Positions 9,526 through 18,218 of a stretch of 64,000 nt of DNA are shown in pieces (the stretch's first letter is position 1; every line of letters begins with the position of its first letter). Position numbers and translations under genes: made by a program. The stretch is from Devosia sp. YR412 (GTDB lineage: Bacteria > Pseudomonadota > Alphaproteobacteria > Rhizobiales > Devosiaceae), in contig NZ_FOFL01000003.1 in assembly GCF_900110945.1 (NCBI RefSeq), positions 62,001 through 126,000 on the forward strand. The letters run 5' to 3'. Under the pieces are notes generated by a model. It saw only the letters and a list, made by a program, of their open reading frames with translations, was not told the DNA's origin and searched no databases.

Positions 9526-10203
9526 ATGGACACTCCGGCCGCCGAAAACCTCGCCGCCATCCGCGAGCGCATCGCCCGGGCGCATGAGCGCTTTGGCGCG
9601 CCGCCCGAAGCGGTGAGCCTCGTTGCCGTCTCCAAAACTTTTGAGGCCGAGGCGATCGTGCCCTTCCTCGAGGCGGGCCAGCGCGTGTTCGGCGAAAACC
9701 GTGTGCAGGAGGCCCAGGCCAAATGGCCGGGCCTGCGTGAGCGCTTTCCGGATGTGGAGCTGCATCTGATCGGGCCACTGCAAACCAACAAGGCCCGCGA
9801 GGCGGTGGCGCTGTTCGACGTCATCGAGACGGTGGATCGCGAGAAACTTGCCGGCATTCTGGCTGCAGAAATGCTGCAAGCCGGACGAAAGCTTCCTTGT
9901 TTCGTGCAGGTCAATATCGGTCTCGAAGAGCAGAAGGCCGGCATCGCCCCGGCTGAAACAGTCGCTTTCGTGGTCCGTTGCCGCGATGTGCATGGGCTCG
10001 ATGTGGTCGGGCTGATGTGCATTCCGCCTGACGGTGTGCCGCCCGGACCCTATTTCGCCCAACTGGCCGAACTGGGCCGCCAGGCGGGTGTGGCGCGGCT
10101 GTCGATGGGCATGAGCGGGGATTTCGAGGTCGGGATCGCCATGGGCGCCAGTGACGTGCGCGTCGGCTCGGCGTTGTTTGGCCATCGTCCGCCGCCCAAA
10201 TAA
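9526..10203 (+). CDS. YggS-family pyridoxal 5'-phosphate homeostasis protein
   Basis: 225 residues. The PLP-binding lysine is K37 in VAVSKTF, followed by the family signatures FGENRVQEA and LIGPLQTNKAR, and SMGMSGDFEVGIAMG near the C-terminus. Members bind PLP in an alanine-racemase-type barrel without racemase activity and buffer B6 vitamers. The ATG at 9526 follows AGAGG; the upstream in-frame extension has no family similarity. It is divergent from leuS, with about 130 bases between the two starts. Confidence 0.93.
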   Translation: MDTPAAENLAAIRERIARAHERFGAPPEAVSLVAVSKTFEAEAIVPFLEAGQRVFGENRVQEAQAKWPGLRERFPDVELHLIGPLQTNKAREAVALFDVIETVDREKLAGILAAEMLQAGRKLPCFVQVNIGLEEQKAGIAPAETVAFVVRCRDVHGLDVVGLMCIPPDGVPPGPYFAQLAELGRQAGVARLSMGMSGDFEVGIAMGASDVRVGSALFGHRPPPK

Positions 10204-10230
10204 TTGCGGATGCCCATTATTTCCGTGTCA

Positions 10231-10285
10231 TTACAGTGTGCTGGTGCAACTTCCGGCCTGATCTTTACGTTGCTCATCACTGTAA
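10231..10285. promoter_or_regulatory. Widely spaced inverted repeat upstream of the CenR-like regulator
   Basis: TTACAGTG at 10231-10238 and CACTGTAA at 10278-10285 are perfect inverted 8-mers, about 47 bases centre to centre, 80-135 bases before the response regulator start. It may be an operator, possibly for autoregulation; this is inference from position only. Confidence 0.35.
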
Positions 10286-10366
10286 CGCCGTTGTGATAGG
10301 TTAGCCTAAAACCAGTCGCAATCCTGTGAGCTTTGGCTCGGTGACGCAAAAAGACCGGAGAAAACA

Positions 10367-11050
10367 ATGAACAAGCGACGCATCCTGCTGGTCGACGACG
10401 ACGCGGATCTGCGCCAGACGCTCGTTGAACAGCTCGAGACGTATCCGGAATTTGACATCGTCCAGGCCGGTACCGCCAATGATGCGCTGAAAGTTACGCG
10501 CGAGAACAATGTCGATCTGATGATCCTCGATGTCGGCCTGCCCGACATGGATGGCCGCGAAGCCGTCAAAGTGCTGCGCGCCGAGGGCTACAAGAGCCCG
10601 ATCCTGATGCTGACCGGCCACGATAGCGATGCCGACCAGATCCAGGGTCTGGAATCGGGCGCCAATGACTATCTGACCAAGCCATTCCGCTTTCCGGTGC
10701 TGCTAGCCCGCATCAATGCGGCGCTGCGCCAGCATGACCAGAGCGAAGACGTGGTCTTCACCATCGGCCACTACAGCTTCCAGCCCTCGGCCAAGCTGCT
10801 TGAGGCTACCGATGGCAACAAGGTGCGGCTGACCGACAAGGAGACTTCCATCCTGAAGTTTCTCTATCGCCAAGGCCCCAAGACCATCACCCGCGATATC
10901 CTGCTCAAGGAAGTGTGGGGCTATAACAACCGTGTCACCACGCATACGCTGGAGACCCATATCTATCGCCTGCGCCAGAAGATCGAGCGCGATCCGTCCA
11001 ATGCGCGCCTGCTGGTGACGGAAGAGGGCGGCTATCGCCTCGTTCCATAA
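10367..11050 (+). CDS. cenR: OmpR-family response regulator, CenR-like
   Basis: 227 residues: an N-terminal receiver with acidic pocket DDD at 10-12, phospho-acceptor D55 (MILDVGLPD) and the conserved lysine in LTKPF near 105, then a winged-helix DNA-binding domain from about 130. The C-terminal block VWGYNN, TTHTLETHIYRLRQKIE and GGYRLVP resembles CenR/OtpR of Caulobacter, Rhodobacter and Brucella, an essential cell-envelope regulator. No histidine kinase is adjacent, as is usual for cenR. The next gene is a cyclic-nucleotide-binding protein, the neighbour also seen in Brucella. The subfamily name is from memory of the motif pattern. Confidence 0.72.
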   Translation: MNKRRILLVDDDADLRQTLVEQLETYPEFDIVQAGTANDALKVTRENNVDLMILDVGLPDMDGREAVKVLRAEGYKSPILMLTGHDSDADQIQGLESGANDYLTKPFRFPVLLARINAALRQHDQSEDVVFTIGHYSFQPSAKLLEATDGNKVRLTDKETSILKFLYRQGPKTITRDILLKEVWGYNNRVTTHTLETHIYRLRQKIERDPSNARLLVTEEGGYRLVP

Positions 11051-11116
11051 TCAGTGGAGCGAGCGGCGCTTACCGCAAAATCTGGTATAAAATCGCGAAG
11101 AATGCCCTATAGGTGA

Positions 11117-11142
11117 ATCAGCCCCGCTCAGTCGGGGCTGAT
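11117..11142 (+). terminator. Terminator-like hairpin after the CenR-like gene
   Basis: Perfect 10-base arms ATCAGCCCCG and CGGGGCTGAT with a six-base loop, between the regulator stop and the next ORF. There is no T-run after it, so it may only be a partial terminator or an mRNA-stabilising stem. Confidence 0.5.
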
Positions 11143-11162
11143 GGCGCATCCGGATTGGGCAT

Positions 11163-11621
11163 ATGATCAGGGACGATGCGGCCGAGGCACTGGCTCAGGC
11201 CGAATTTTTCGATATCTGCGACGACGAGCAGCGGCGCATGCTGGCCTTTGCCGGCGACCTGCGCCATTTCGATCCCGACGCGGTGCTGTACAAGTCCGGC
11301 GACGCGCCGCAGGGCGCTTTTGTTCTGATGTCGGGCACGCTGAAAGCCCGGCCCGATGGCGGCGGCAAGCCCTATGCGATTTCTGAGCCCGGCAGCGTCG
11401 TCTCCGCCATGGCGCTGATCCTCAGCAAGCCCCGCCCGCTCACCATCACGGCCGTGACCGATTGCGAAACGCTCTTCGTGCCCCGATCGGCCTTTCTCAA
11501 GCTGGTGCAGCAGAGCCCCGAACTGGCGCAACGCGCCGTGGCCCGCGTCGAGCGCGAGCTGGGCAATTATCTCGGTGCGCTCGAGCCGGTCCGCCAGCGC
11601 ATGCAGGCTGGGGACAAATAG
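11163..11621 (+). CDS. Cyclic-nucleotide-binding-domain protein without DNA-binding domain
   Basis: 152 residues forming essentially one Crp-type effector domain (about residues 15-135): the beta-roll stretch FDPDAVLYKSGDAPQGAFVL followed by SGTLKARP and SEPGSVVSAMALI. The C-terminal helical tail lacks a helix-turn-helix, so it is probably a cAMP or other nucleotide sensor acting through a partner. It follows the CenR-like gene on the same strand after a hairpin. Alphaproteobacteria keep this pairing, but what it signals to is not visible here. Confidence 0.75.
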   Translation: MIRDDAAEALAQAEFFDICDDEQRRMLAFAGDLRHFDPDAVLYKSGDAPQGAFVLMSGTLKARPDGGGKPYAISEPGSVVSAMALILSKPRPLTITAVTDCETLFVPRSAFLKLVQQSPELAQRAVARVERELGNYLGALEPVRQRMQAGDK

Positions 11622-11693
11622 CGCCAGACCGCAAAAGAGCCGCATAGGCTTGGAATTAGGGAGGTCCCGTAAACGCCGTCGGGCTCTGGCACC

Positions 11694-12371
11694 ATGTTTG
11701 GCTCGTTGCAGTTCCGACGTTTTGATTGGACCTTGCCGGCCTCAGTCGCCGGCCATGTCGCAATCCTCATCCTGCTGCTCTGGGCTGCCGCGCCACGCCG
11801 CCTGCCGGTGCCGCCCGAACGACCGATCGCCGTCGATATCCTGAGCGAAAGCCAATTCGCGGCGCTCCATCCGCCTGCAGTGGAGCCGGTTGCGCTGCTC
11901 ATGGTGGCTAGTCCAACGCCTGAGCCCGACCCTGTGCAAAGCATACTCCCGCCGGCCCCTGAGTCAGGGCCGCAGCCGGTCAAGGCGACCAAGTTCTTTG
12001 CCTCCGGAATTCTGAGCGACCCGGCCAATCGGGAAATCGCCGAAGCCCTGCCGCTGCTGGCGGGTGACGAGCAGGTGATCCAGCTATGCAATATGGAGGC
12101 GCTGGAGCAATTGCGTGTCGCTCGGGTTGCTGGGCCGCCCGATGCCGTGGTCGGCTATGCCTATGGCGATATGGTGCTGGCCGGACAGGCGCTCACCGCC
12201 GAGGGCGGCGCCTTTCGTAGCCAGGGCCAGTGGTTTCACCTGCAATATCATTGCGCGGCCACGGCCGACGCGCGCAGCGTCCGCGCGTTCGATTTCACCC
12301 TGGGCGATGCCATTCCCGAAAGTGAGTGGGAAGAGCATGCGCTCAATGGCAGCGACGAAGGGCTCGACTAG
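11694..12371 (+). CDS. DUF930-domain protein with N-terminal membrane anchor
   Basis: 225 residues. A single hydrophobic segment at about 18-35 is followed by a proline-rich linker (about 60-105, a periplasm-spanning style reminiscent of TonB-type proteins), then the DUF930 domain with ASGILSDPANR, VIQLCNMEALEQLRVAR and GGAFRSQGQWFHLQYHC. Three cysteines lie in the domain, including those in QLCN and YHC. Function unknown; topology suggests an inner-membrane anchored periplasmic protein. It converges on xthA, sharing the four bases CTAG that supply both stop codons. Confidence 0.75.
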   Translation: MFGSLQFRRFDWTLPASVAGHVAILILLLWAAAPRRLPVPPERPIAVDILSESQFAALHPPAVEPVALLMVASPTPEPDPVQSILPPAPESGPQPVKATKFFASGILSDPANREIAEALPLLAGDEQVIQLCNMEALEQLRVARVAGPPDAVVGYAYGDMVLAGQALTAEGGAFRSQGQWFHLQYHCAATADARSVRAFDFTLGDAIPESEWEEHALNGSDEGLD

Positions 12372-13180
12372 ACGCCAACGAAATGGGCGATGACCGGCAC
12401 GTGGTCGCTCGGCTGGGGTGTGTAACCGCGATAGGCCTTGATGATGTCGGTGCCGATGCAATGCTCGGCGACATCGGCGGTCGACCAGATGTGGTCGAGG
12501 CGCCGGCCCTTGTTGGCCAGCTCCCAATTGGCGCTGCGATAGCTCCACCAGGAATAAAGCTTCTGGTCATAGGGCACATGCTTGCGCACCAGGTCGACCC
12601 AGCCATGGCCGCCATTGAGAATGGCATCGAGCGCCTGGGTCTCCACCGGGGTGTGGCTGACGATCTTGAGTAGTTGCTTGTGGCCCCAGACGTCGTTTTC
12701 ATGCGGTGCGATATTGAAGTCGCCAGCGATCAGATGGCCGCGCTGGAAAGCCGGTTCGGTGAACCAGGTGGTCAGTTCGGATAGGAAGCCAAGCTTGTGC
12801 TTGAACTTGGGGTTGATCTCGGGATCGGGCTCGTCGCCGCCAGCCGGGATATAGAAATCATGCAGCGTCACCGGGCCATGGCCGAAATCGGTCAGGGCCG
12901 AGACGTGGCGCGATTCGGGAATGTCGAAGAAGACTTTCGACGACACATCGGTCAGCGGAAACTTCGATACGATTGCGACGCCGTGATAGCCCTTCTGGCC
13001 ATGCACGGCCATGTGCGGATAGCCGACATCAATGAAGGCATTGCGCGGAAACTGGTCGTCCGTGCACTTGATCTCCTGGAACATGATCACGTCGGGCGCA
13101 TGCTTTGCGATGAAGTCGAGTACCATCGGCAGGCGCAGGCGGATCGAATTGATGTTCCAGGTGACGATCGAGACGGGCAT
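12368..13180 (-). CDS. xthA: Exodeoxyribonuclease III
   Basis: 270 residues, a Mg-dependent AP endonuclease and 3'-5' exonuclease of base-excision repair. Family motifs in order: WNINSIR at the N-terminus, FQEIKC with the metal-binding Glu, GDFNIAP, LDHIW and the C-terminal catalytic SDHVPV. The start at 13180 (MPVSIVTWNINS) matches family N-termini; the upstream 20-residue extension is rejected. Its stop overlaps that of the convergent DUF930 gene within CTAG. Confidence 0.95.
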   Translation of the reverse strand: MPVSIVTWNINSIRLRLPMVLDFIAKHAPDVIMFQEIKCTDDQFPRNAFIDVGYPHMAVHGQKGYHGVAIVSKFPLTDVSSKVFFDIPESRHVSALTDFGHGPVTLHDFYIPAGGDEPDPEINPKFKHKLGFLSELTTWFTEPAFQRGHLIAGDFNIAPHENDVWGHKQLLKIVSHTPVETQALDAILNGGHGWVDLVRKHVPYDQKLYSWWSYRSANWELANKGRRLDHIWSTADVAEHCIGTDIIKAYRGYTPQPSDHVPVIAHFVGV

Positions 13181-13301
13181 GACGGACTCAGCGGCAAAGG
13201 GCAGGGCGTTTCTTATCGCCAAGCCTGCGACGACGCACAAGCCGCAAGTGACAGCGCTCGATGCTAACAGTGTGCTAACCGATTGCAGCGCGTGCTGCCC
13301 G

Positions 13302-13395
13302 CCATTCGGGCACAGCCCTCATGGCCTTCTCACTTAAAATCACGCAACCGACGTTATTTTGCCCTGCGGGACGGTTCGAAGTTTCACGTGAATCA
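13302..13395 (+). repeat. Dispersed intergenic repeat, copy B, ending in a parS-like site
   Basis: It shares CCATTCGGGCA, CCCTCATGGCCTTCTC, GCCCTGCGGGACGGTTCGAAG and the central stem position with copies A, C and D. The central arms are degenerate here. It lies between xthA and rplS. Its last 16 bases, read on the minus strand, are identical to parS site 1 of copy A. Confidence 0.75.
13380..13395 (-). promoter_or_regulatory. parS-like site 6, carried by repeat copy B
   Basis: On the minus strand the 16-mer is TGATTCACGTGAAACT, identical to site 1 and two mismatches from consensus. It is about 8 kb from the main parS cluster. Confidence 0.65.
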
Positions 13396-13402
13396 GGACA
13401 AC

Positions 13403-13430
13403 AAAAACCCGGCCTTGCGACCGGGTTTTT
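13403..13430 (-). terminator. Rho-independent terminator of trmD-rplS
   Basis: AAAAACCCGG and CCGGGTTTTT are perfect arms around an 8-base loop. Read on the minus strand it ends in five T just past the rplS stop codon; its symmetry could also stop rightward transcription. Confidence 0.9.
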
Positions 13431-13452
13431 CAATTCAGGACTGCACCAAGGC

Positions 13453-14007
13453 TTATTCGGCCTTGGGAGCTTCTTCGGTCGCTGCAGCGGCCTCAGCTTC
13501 GGCTGCCTTGGCAGCGGCAGCGGCTTCAGCGTCCTTGGCCGCCTGCTCGGCTGCAAAAGCCTCTGCTGCTGCAATCTTTTCGGCTTCGCGGGCTTCGCGC
13601 GCAGCCTGGGCTGCGGTGCGTTCGCCGGCTTCGATCTTCTTGGTACGCGAGTTGGTCGATTCGAAAATACGAGCCGATTTACCGCGACGATCGCGCAGGT
13701 AGTAGAGCTTGGCGCGACGCACCTTGCCGCGCTTCAGGACTTCGACCGAAGCAACGTTGGGGGAGTAGAGCGGGAACACGCGTTCCACGCCTTCGCCATA
13801 GGAAATCTTGCGCACGGTGAACGAGGCCGTGATGCCGCCGCCGTTGAGGGCGATGACAACGCCTTCATAGGCCTGCAGGCGTTCTTTTTCGCCTTCGCGA
13901 ATCTTGACCCACACCTTGACGGTATCGCCATGGGTGAAGTCGGGAAGCTCGCGCTTGGCGGCCAGTTCGGCAACATGCTCTTGGTTGAGCTGCTGGATGA
14001 TATTCAT
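13453..14007 (-). CDS. rplS: 50S ribosomal protein L19 with long Ala/Glu-rich tail
   Basis: 184 residues. The first about 120 are ordinary L19 ([13 protein letters not shown] start; [41 protein letters not shown]). The last about 60 are an Ala/Glu/Lys-rich low-complexity tail ending EEAPKAE, beyond the bacterial standard of about 115-120 residues; such tails occur in alphaproteobacterial L19. The ATG at 14007 gives the canonical N-terminus; an in-frame start 7 codons upstream is rejected. It is last in rimM-trmD-rplS, with a 182-base gap after trmD. Confidence 0.97.
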   Translation of the reverse strand: MNIIQQLNQEHVAELAAKRELPDFTHGDTVKVWVKIREGEKERLQAYEGVVIALNGGGITASFTVRKISYGEGVERVFPLYSPNVASVEVLKRGKVRRAKLYYLRDRRGKSARIFESTNSRTKKIEAGERTAAQAAREAREAEKIAAAEAFAAEQAAKDAEAAAAAKAAEAEAAAATEEAPKAE

Positions 14008-14189
14008 GATCCGTCTCGATCTTTTCAAAGGAGCGTTTATTCGCGTTTTGAGGCGCGATCGCCCGGTCTTAGTTATAACGGAGGTTTGCAGTCTTCTTCT
14101 TGGTGCGAAACGGGTCCGATAAGCCCGAAGCGCGGTAGTGGCGGCTGCTTAGGGGATTTTGCCACCAGAGTCCAGTATCGGCGCCGGAT

Positions 14190-14882
14190 TTATGACGATT
14201 TGGTCGTCATCAGGTCCGGCCGGCGGGCGCGGGTCAGCACTAAGCTCTGCTCGTGCCGCCATTTGGCGATCTTGCCATGGTCGCCCGAGGTCAGGATGGG
14301 TGGAATATCGACGCCCTCAAAGCTCTGCGGGCGGGTATATTGCGGATATTCCAGCAGGCCATTTTCGAAGCTTTCGTCGGCATGGCTTTCGGCCTTGCCC
14401 AGCACGCCCGGGATTAGCCGCACCACGGCCTCCAGCAGCACCATGGCGGCCACTTCGCCGCCGGCCAGCACATAGTCGCCAATGGAGATTTCTTCGAGCC
14501 CCCGGCCGTCTATGACGCGCTGGTCGATCCCCTCGAAGCGCCCGCAGACGATGACAGCCCCCGGTCCCAGGGCTAGCTCGCGAGCCCGTGCCTGGGTCAG
14601 CGGCTTGCCGCGCGGCGACATCAGGATGCGCGGGCGCGGATCGCCCTCGCGCGCGGTGGCGTCGATGGCCTTGGCCAGAATATCGGGTTTCAGCACCATG
14701 CCGGCGCCGCCGCCCGATGGCGTGTCGTCCACCGTGCGGTGGCGATCCTCGGCAAAGTCGCGCAATTGCGTGGTCGAGAGCGACCACAGGCCATCATTGA
14801 GGCCGCGCCCCAGCACTGAGGCCCCGAGGGGCCCCGGAAACAGCTCAGGGAACAGCGTTATGATGGAGGCGGCAAAGCTCAA
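14190..14882 (-). CDS. trmD: tRNA (guanine37-N1)-methyltransferase TrmD
   Basis: 230 residues, a SPOUT-fold enzyme that methylates G37 next to the anticodon and prevents frameshifting. The knot and SAM-site motifs are present: [29 protein letters not shown] and [15 protein letters not shown]. The start overlaps the rimM stop by four bases (ATGA), so they are translationally coupled. Confidence 0.97.
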   Translation of the reverse strand: MSFAASIITLFPELFPGPLGASVLGRGLNDGLWSLSTTQLRDFAEDRHRTVDDTPSGGGAGMVLKPDILAKAIDATAREGDPRPRILMSPRGKPLTQARARELALGPGAVIVCGRFEGIDQRVIDGRGLEEISIGDYVLAGGEVAAMVLLEAVVRLIPGVLGKAESHADESFENGLLEYPQYTRPQSFEGVDIPPILTSGDHGKIAKWRHEQSLVLTRARRPDLMTTKSS

Positions 14883-15415
14883 TTGGGCTCTTCCTCGCCC
14901 TCGTCGACCTCGATCGGCACGACGATGGTGAGATAGCCCTCGGCGATATTGACCTGCGGCACTACGCCCTTGGTGAAGGGGTAGAGATAGGTATCGCCGC
15001 TCTGCGGATCGCGGATTTCGATCAGGTCACCGCCGCCGAAATTAGGCAGGGCCGAGACCTGGCCGATGGTGATGCCGGTATCGAGGCGCGCTTCGAGGCC
15101 GATCAGGTCGGCGTGGTAGAAATCGTCCTCGTCGTCAATCTCGGGCAGCTTGGCGCGGTCGATGAAGAGGTTGACGCCATTGAGCGCTTCGGCGGCATTG
15201 CGGTCATTGATGCCCTTGATCTGGGCAACGACGACGGTCTTGTGCAGCCGGAGCTTGCTCAGGGTCACGGTCAAGCCCGGCCGGTCGGTATCGAGCGGAC
15301 CATAGGTGCCGATCGCCAGGGGATCCTGGGTATGGGCCGAGATGCGTACATGGCCCTTGATGCCATGCGCCGCGCCGATCTGGCCGAGGAGAATTTTGTC
15401 ACTGCTGTTGGTCAT
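14879..15415 (-). CDS. rimM: Ribosome maturation factor RimM
   Basis: 178 residues. N-terminal [15 protein letters not shown] and the PRC-barrel region ([41 protein letters not shown]) are RimM signatures; the family assists 30S head assembly through S19. It is the first gene of rimM-trmD-rplS here. The usual upstream partner rpsP is absent: the region immediately upstream holds a divergent small gene instead. Confidence 0.95.
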   Translation of the reverse strand: MTNSSDKILLGQIGAAHGIKGHVRISAHTQDPLAIGTYGPLDTDRPGLTVTLSKLRLHKTVVVAQIKGINDRNAAEALNGVNLFIDRAKLPEIDDEDDFYHADLIGLEARLDTGITIGQVSALPNFGGGDLIEIRDPQSGDTYLYPFTKGVVPQVNIAEGYLTIVVPIEVDEGEEEPN

Positions 15416-15531
15416 GCTGGCTCGCTTTATGTCCGAGCGTCTTAGCAGGCGCGAAGCCGCTTGGGAATCGGAACGGAACCAAGCCCCCTGCGCCGCTATT
15501 GTCGAAGCAACACAGTTTTGAGGAGCGTGCC

Positions 15532-15831
15532 ATGTCCAAGACCCTTACCGATCGCGACGATATCCGCCAATGGGCCGAGGCTCGTGGTGGCAATCCGATG
15601 CTGATGGATACGCCCGATGGTACCGGCATCCGCACGCTGCTGCAGCTGACCTTTGGCCAGCATGCCATCAATACCGATGGCAATGAGGGCCCCGACCGCA
15701 TTGGCGGGTTTCATCTGGTGAGCTGGGAAGAGTGGTTTGCGGCGCTTGACGAAGGCAAGCTGGCGCTGCGGGTCTCGGATGATCCGGCAGGCGGCAATGA
15801 GGCCGAGTTCGAATTCGTCGAACGCGACTAG
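15532..15831 (+). CDS. Small conserved hypothetical protein, 99 residues
   Basis: GAGGAG lies 9 bases before the chosen ATG; an upstream in-frame start at 15499 lacks one. The N-terminus (TLTDRDDIRQWAEARGGNP) resembles a widespread family of small proteins with a T-D-x-D-x-I-R-x-W-A-E-x-R-G-G-x-P start, which databases sometimes mislabel as glucan branching enzyme. The middle, FHLVSWEEWFAALDEGKLAL, matches that family's W-E/D-E-F/W pattern. Acidic, soluble, no signal peptide or membrane segment. Function unknown; it is divergent from rimM. Confidence 0.6.
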   Translation: MSKTLTDRDDIRQWAEARGGNPMLMDTPDGTGIRTLLQLTFGQHAINTDGNEGPDRIGGFHLVSWEEWFAALDEGKLALRVSDDPAGGNEAEFEFVERD

Positions 15832-15849
15832 CCGCCCGCCCGTTTGGGA

Positions 15850-16158
15850 TCAGCTGTTGGACGGCAGGGTGTTGAGGCCGGCCTCATAGAGGCGCATCGT
15901 CGCTTCGATGTCTTCGATATGCATGGCGAGGCCCTGTTCGACGGCCTCGACCTGGCGGCGCAGCAGGTCGCGGCGCGAGATCAGTTCGAAGCGCTCGCTT
16001 TCCAGTTCCTTGACGGCAAGGTCGATGCGGTCGCGGTGCGTCGCCAGGCGCTGGACCATGGGCGCGCTCTGCTTGGCGGCTTCCTGCAGGATAGCCTCGA
16101 CCTGTTCGATCTCGGGCTGGACGATTTTGAGAGTTGTCTTGGACCGGGTGGTGGTCAT
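15850..16158 (-). CDS. Hypothetical coiled-coil protein, 102 residues
   Basis: From MTTTRSKTTLKIVQPEIEQ the protein is almost entirely charged heptad-like helix (about residues 12-90: VEAILQEAAKQ, LAVKELESERFELISRRDL, LRRQVEAVEQ). No signal peptide, enzyme motif or membrane segment. The start at 16158 is chosen because the preceding 32 in-frame codons do not resemble a protein; no strong ribosome binding site is visible. I do not recognise a family. Confidence 0.5.
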   Translation of the reverse strand: MTTTRSKTTLKIVQPEIEQVEAILQEAAKQSAPMVQRLATHRDRIDLAVKELESERFELISRRDLLRRQVEAVEQGLAMHIEDIEATMRLYEAGLNTLPSNS

Positions 16159-16306
16159 TTTCTTGTTGTTCCCACGGCTGTGATGGAGAGCCTCAGTTCG
16201 TGACAGGGCGTCACGACCGAGCAGTGGGGCGCAGTCATAGAGGTTAATCGACAAATCCCAAGGTTTACTGCGCGTTTACCTTAACAGGATTGTCGCAATC
16301 CATGGC

Positions 16307-16735
16307 TCAATTGCCGTCAACCGAGGCCTCGATCGCCTCCATATCCTCGTCGGAAAAGCCGAAATGGTGCCCCAGCTCGTGCACCAGCACATGGGTGACC
16401 ACTTCGCCCAGCGTATTGTCATCATGCTCGGCCCAATAGTCGAGCATGGCGCGACGATAGAGGAAGACAGTGTTGGGAAGCTGGCCGGTCTGCGGCACGG
16501 CGCCGTCTTCAGTGAGGCCTATACCGACGAACAGCCCCATCAACTCGAAAGGGCTTTCCATGCCGAAGCCGTCGAGCACGTCCTGTTCGGCATAGTCGGC
16601 CACCGAGCAGGTCACATCAGCGGCGAGCGACTTAAAGGGCTCGGGGAGTTCCTCGAGCGCCTTGATGGCGAGGGCTTCGATATCGTCGAGGGTGGGCGCG
16701 TAGCGCGCCCCCCAATCGCTATCGCTTACTGCCAC
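16307..16735 (-). CDS. Zincin-like metallopeptidase family protein (DUF1025 type)
   Basis: 142 residues. The zinc-binding [14 protein letters not shown] motif (HExxHxxG plus a downstream acidic residue) sits in the last 25 residues, as in the family of small zincin-like proteins; [15 protein letters not shown] is also typical. The longest ORF starts inside leuC out of frame, but GTG at 16735 overlaps the leuC TAA by 10 bases and gives the expected length ([19 protein letters not shown]). Substrate unknown; probably cytoplasmic, with no signal peptide. Probably co-transcribed with leuC. Confidence 0.75.
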   Translation of the reverse strand: MAVSDSDWGARYAPTLDDIEALAIKALEELPEPFKSLAADVTCSVADYAEQDVLDGFGMESPFELMGLFVGIGLTEDGAVPQTGQLPNTVFLYRRAMLDYWAEHDDNTLGEVVTHVLVHELGHHFGFSDEDMEAIEASVDGN

Positions 16736-18132
16736 TCGCGGATGTCTACGAAATGGCCGGCTAAAGCTGCTGCAGCGGCCATGGCGGGGGCTACGAGATG
16801 AGTCCGGCCCTTGAAGCCCTGGCGACCTTCGAAATTGCGGTTCGACGTCGAAGCGCAGCGTTCCTGCGGCTTGAGCTTGTCGGGGTTCATGGCGAGGCAC
16901 ATGGAACAGCCCGGCTCGCGCCATTCAAAGCCGGCATTGAGGAAGATGGTGTGCAGGCCTTCAGCCTCGGCCTGATCCTTGACCAGGCCCGAGCCGGGCA
17001 CGACCATGGCGTTGACGCCGGGCGCGACCTTCTTGTCGCCGATGACGGCGGCAGCGGCGCGCAGATCCTCGATACGGCCATTGGTGCAGGAGCCGATGAA
17101 GACGCGTTCCACGGTGATGTCGGTGATCGGGGTGCCGGGCTTGAGGCCCATATAGTCTAGCGCCCGCCACTTGGAGGCACGCTTGTTCTCGTCGGCGATG
17201 TCATCGGGGTTCGGCACGACGCCAGTCACCGAGATGACGTCCTCGGGCGAGGAACCCCAGGAAACGATCGGCGGCAGTTTGGCGGCATCGAGGATCACCA
17301 CCTTGTCGTAGACGGCGCCTTCGTCGGTATAGAGGGTCTTCCAGTAATCGACGGCCATGTCCCAGGCCTTGCCCTTGGGCGCGCGGTTGCGGCCTTCCAC
17401 GTAATCGAACGTGGTCTGGTCGGGGGCGATCAGGCCGGCGCGGGCGCCGCCCTCGATGGTCATGTTGCAGACCGTCATGCGGCCTTCCATCGACAGCGAG
17501 CGGATGGCTTCGCCGGCAAATTCGATGACATGGCCATTGCCGCCGGCGGTGCCGATTTCGCCGATGATGGCAAGGATGATGTCCTTGGCGGTGACGTGAG
17601 GCGGCAGCTGGCCGTCGACGCGCACCAGCATGTTCTTGGCCTTCTGCTGGATCAGCGTCTGGGTGGCCAGAACGTGTTCCACTTCGGATGTGCCGATACC
17701 ATGGGCCAGAGCGCCGAAAGCGCCGTGCGTCGAGGTATGGCTGTCACCGCAGACGATGGTCATGCCGGGCAGGGTGAAGCCCTGTTCGGGGCCGACGATG
17801 TGCACGATGCCCTGGCGCTTGTCGAAGGGGTCGAAATATTCGATGCCGAAATCGCGGGTGTTTTCGGCCAGCGTCTCGATCTGGATGGCGCTTTCCGGGT
17901 CGGGATTGGGGAGCGAGCGGTCGGTGGTCGGCACGTTGTGATCGACCACGGCCAGCGTGCGCTCGGGATGGCGGACCTTGCGGCCGTTCATGCGCAGACC
18001 TTCGAAGGCCTGCGGGCTCGTGACTTCGTGAACGAGGTGACGGTCGATATAGAGCAGCGAGGAGCCATCCTCGTTGTTCTGCACCAGATGGTCGTCCCAG
18101 ATCTTGTCGTAGAGCGTGCGGGCCTTGGTCAT
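16726..18132 (-). CDS. leuC: 3-isopropylmalate dehydratase large subunit
   Basis: 468 residues, the aconitase-fold subunit that isomerises 2- to 3-isopropylmalate in leucine synthesis. The [4Fe-4S] ligands are visible in [11 protein letters not shown] and in [10 protein letters not shown], and [22 protein letters not shown] is a family block. leuD and leuB are not in the window, so the large subunit is unlinked to its partner here. Confidence 0.96.
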   Translation of the reverse strand: MTKARTLYDKIWDDHLVQNNEDGSSLLYIDRHLVHEVTSPQAFEGLRMNGRKVRHPERTLAVVDHNVPTTDRSLPNPDPESAIQIETLAENTRDFGIEYFDPFDKRQGIVHIVGPEQGFTLPGMTIVCGDSHTSTHGAFGALAHGIGTSEVEHVLATQTLIQQKAKNMLVRVDGQLPPHVTAKDIILAIIGEIGTAGGNGHVIEFAGEAIRSLSMEGRMTVCNMTIEGGARAGLIAPDQTTFDYVEGRNRAPKGKAWDMAVDYWKTLYTDEGAVYDKVVILDAAKLPPIVSWGSSPEDVISVTGVVPNPDDIADENKRASKWRALDYMGLKPGTPITDITVERVFIGSCTNGRIEDLRAAAAVIGDKKVAPGVNAMVVPGSGLVKDQAEAEGLHTIFLNAGFEWREPGCSMCLAMNPDKLKPQERCASTSNRNFEGRQGFKGRTHLVAPAMAAAAALAGHFVDIREWQ

Positions 18133-18198
18133 TGCGGTATTCCGGCAGGGAAAGTTTGGAGTGGTTCTAAGGCAGGAGGGGGCCAGCGGTCAAGCATA

Positions 18199-18218
18199 AC
18201 CGTACTCATGGGTACGGT
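18199..18218 (-). terminator. Short hairpin after the flippase gene
   Basis: ACCGTAC and GTACGGT are perfect arms around six bases, directly after the flippase stop codon and upstream of leuC. There is only a weak T-rich tail on the minus strand, so termination is uncertain. Confidence 0.35.

Noticed and set aside
15470-15495. GGAACGGAACC upstream of the 99-residue gene as an EcfG promoter
   Set aside because: No CGTT at 16-17 bases downstream of either GGAAC.
16255-16300. CtrA boxes between the coiled-coil gene and the zincin gene
   Set aside because: GTTAA and TTTAC elements are present, but no pair has seven-base spacing; only a direct repeat GTTTAC-N5-GTTTAC remains.
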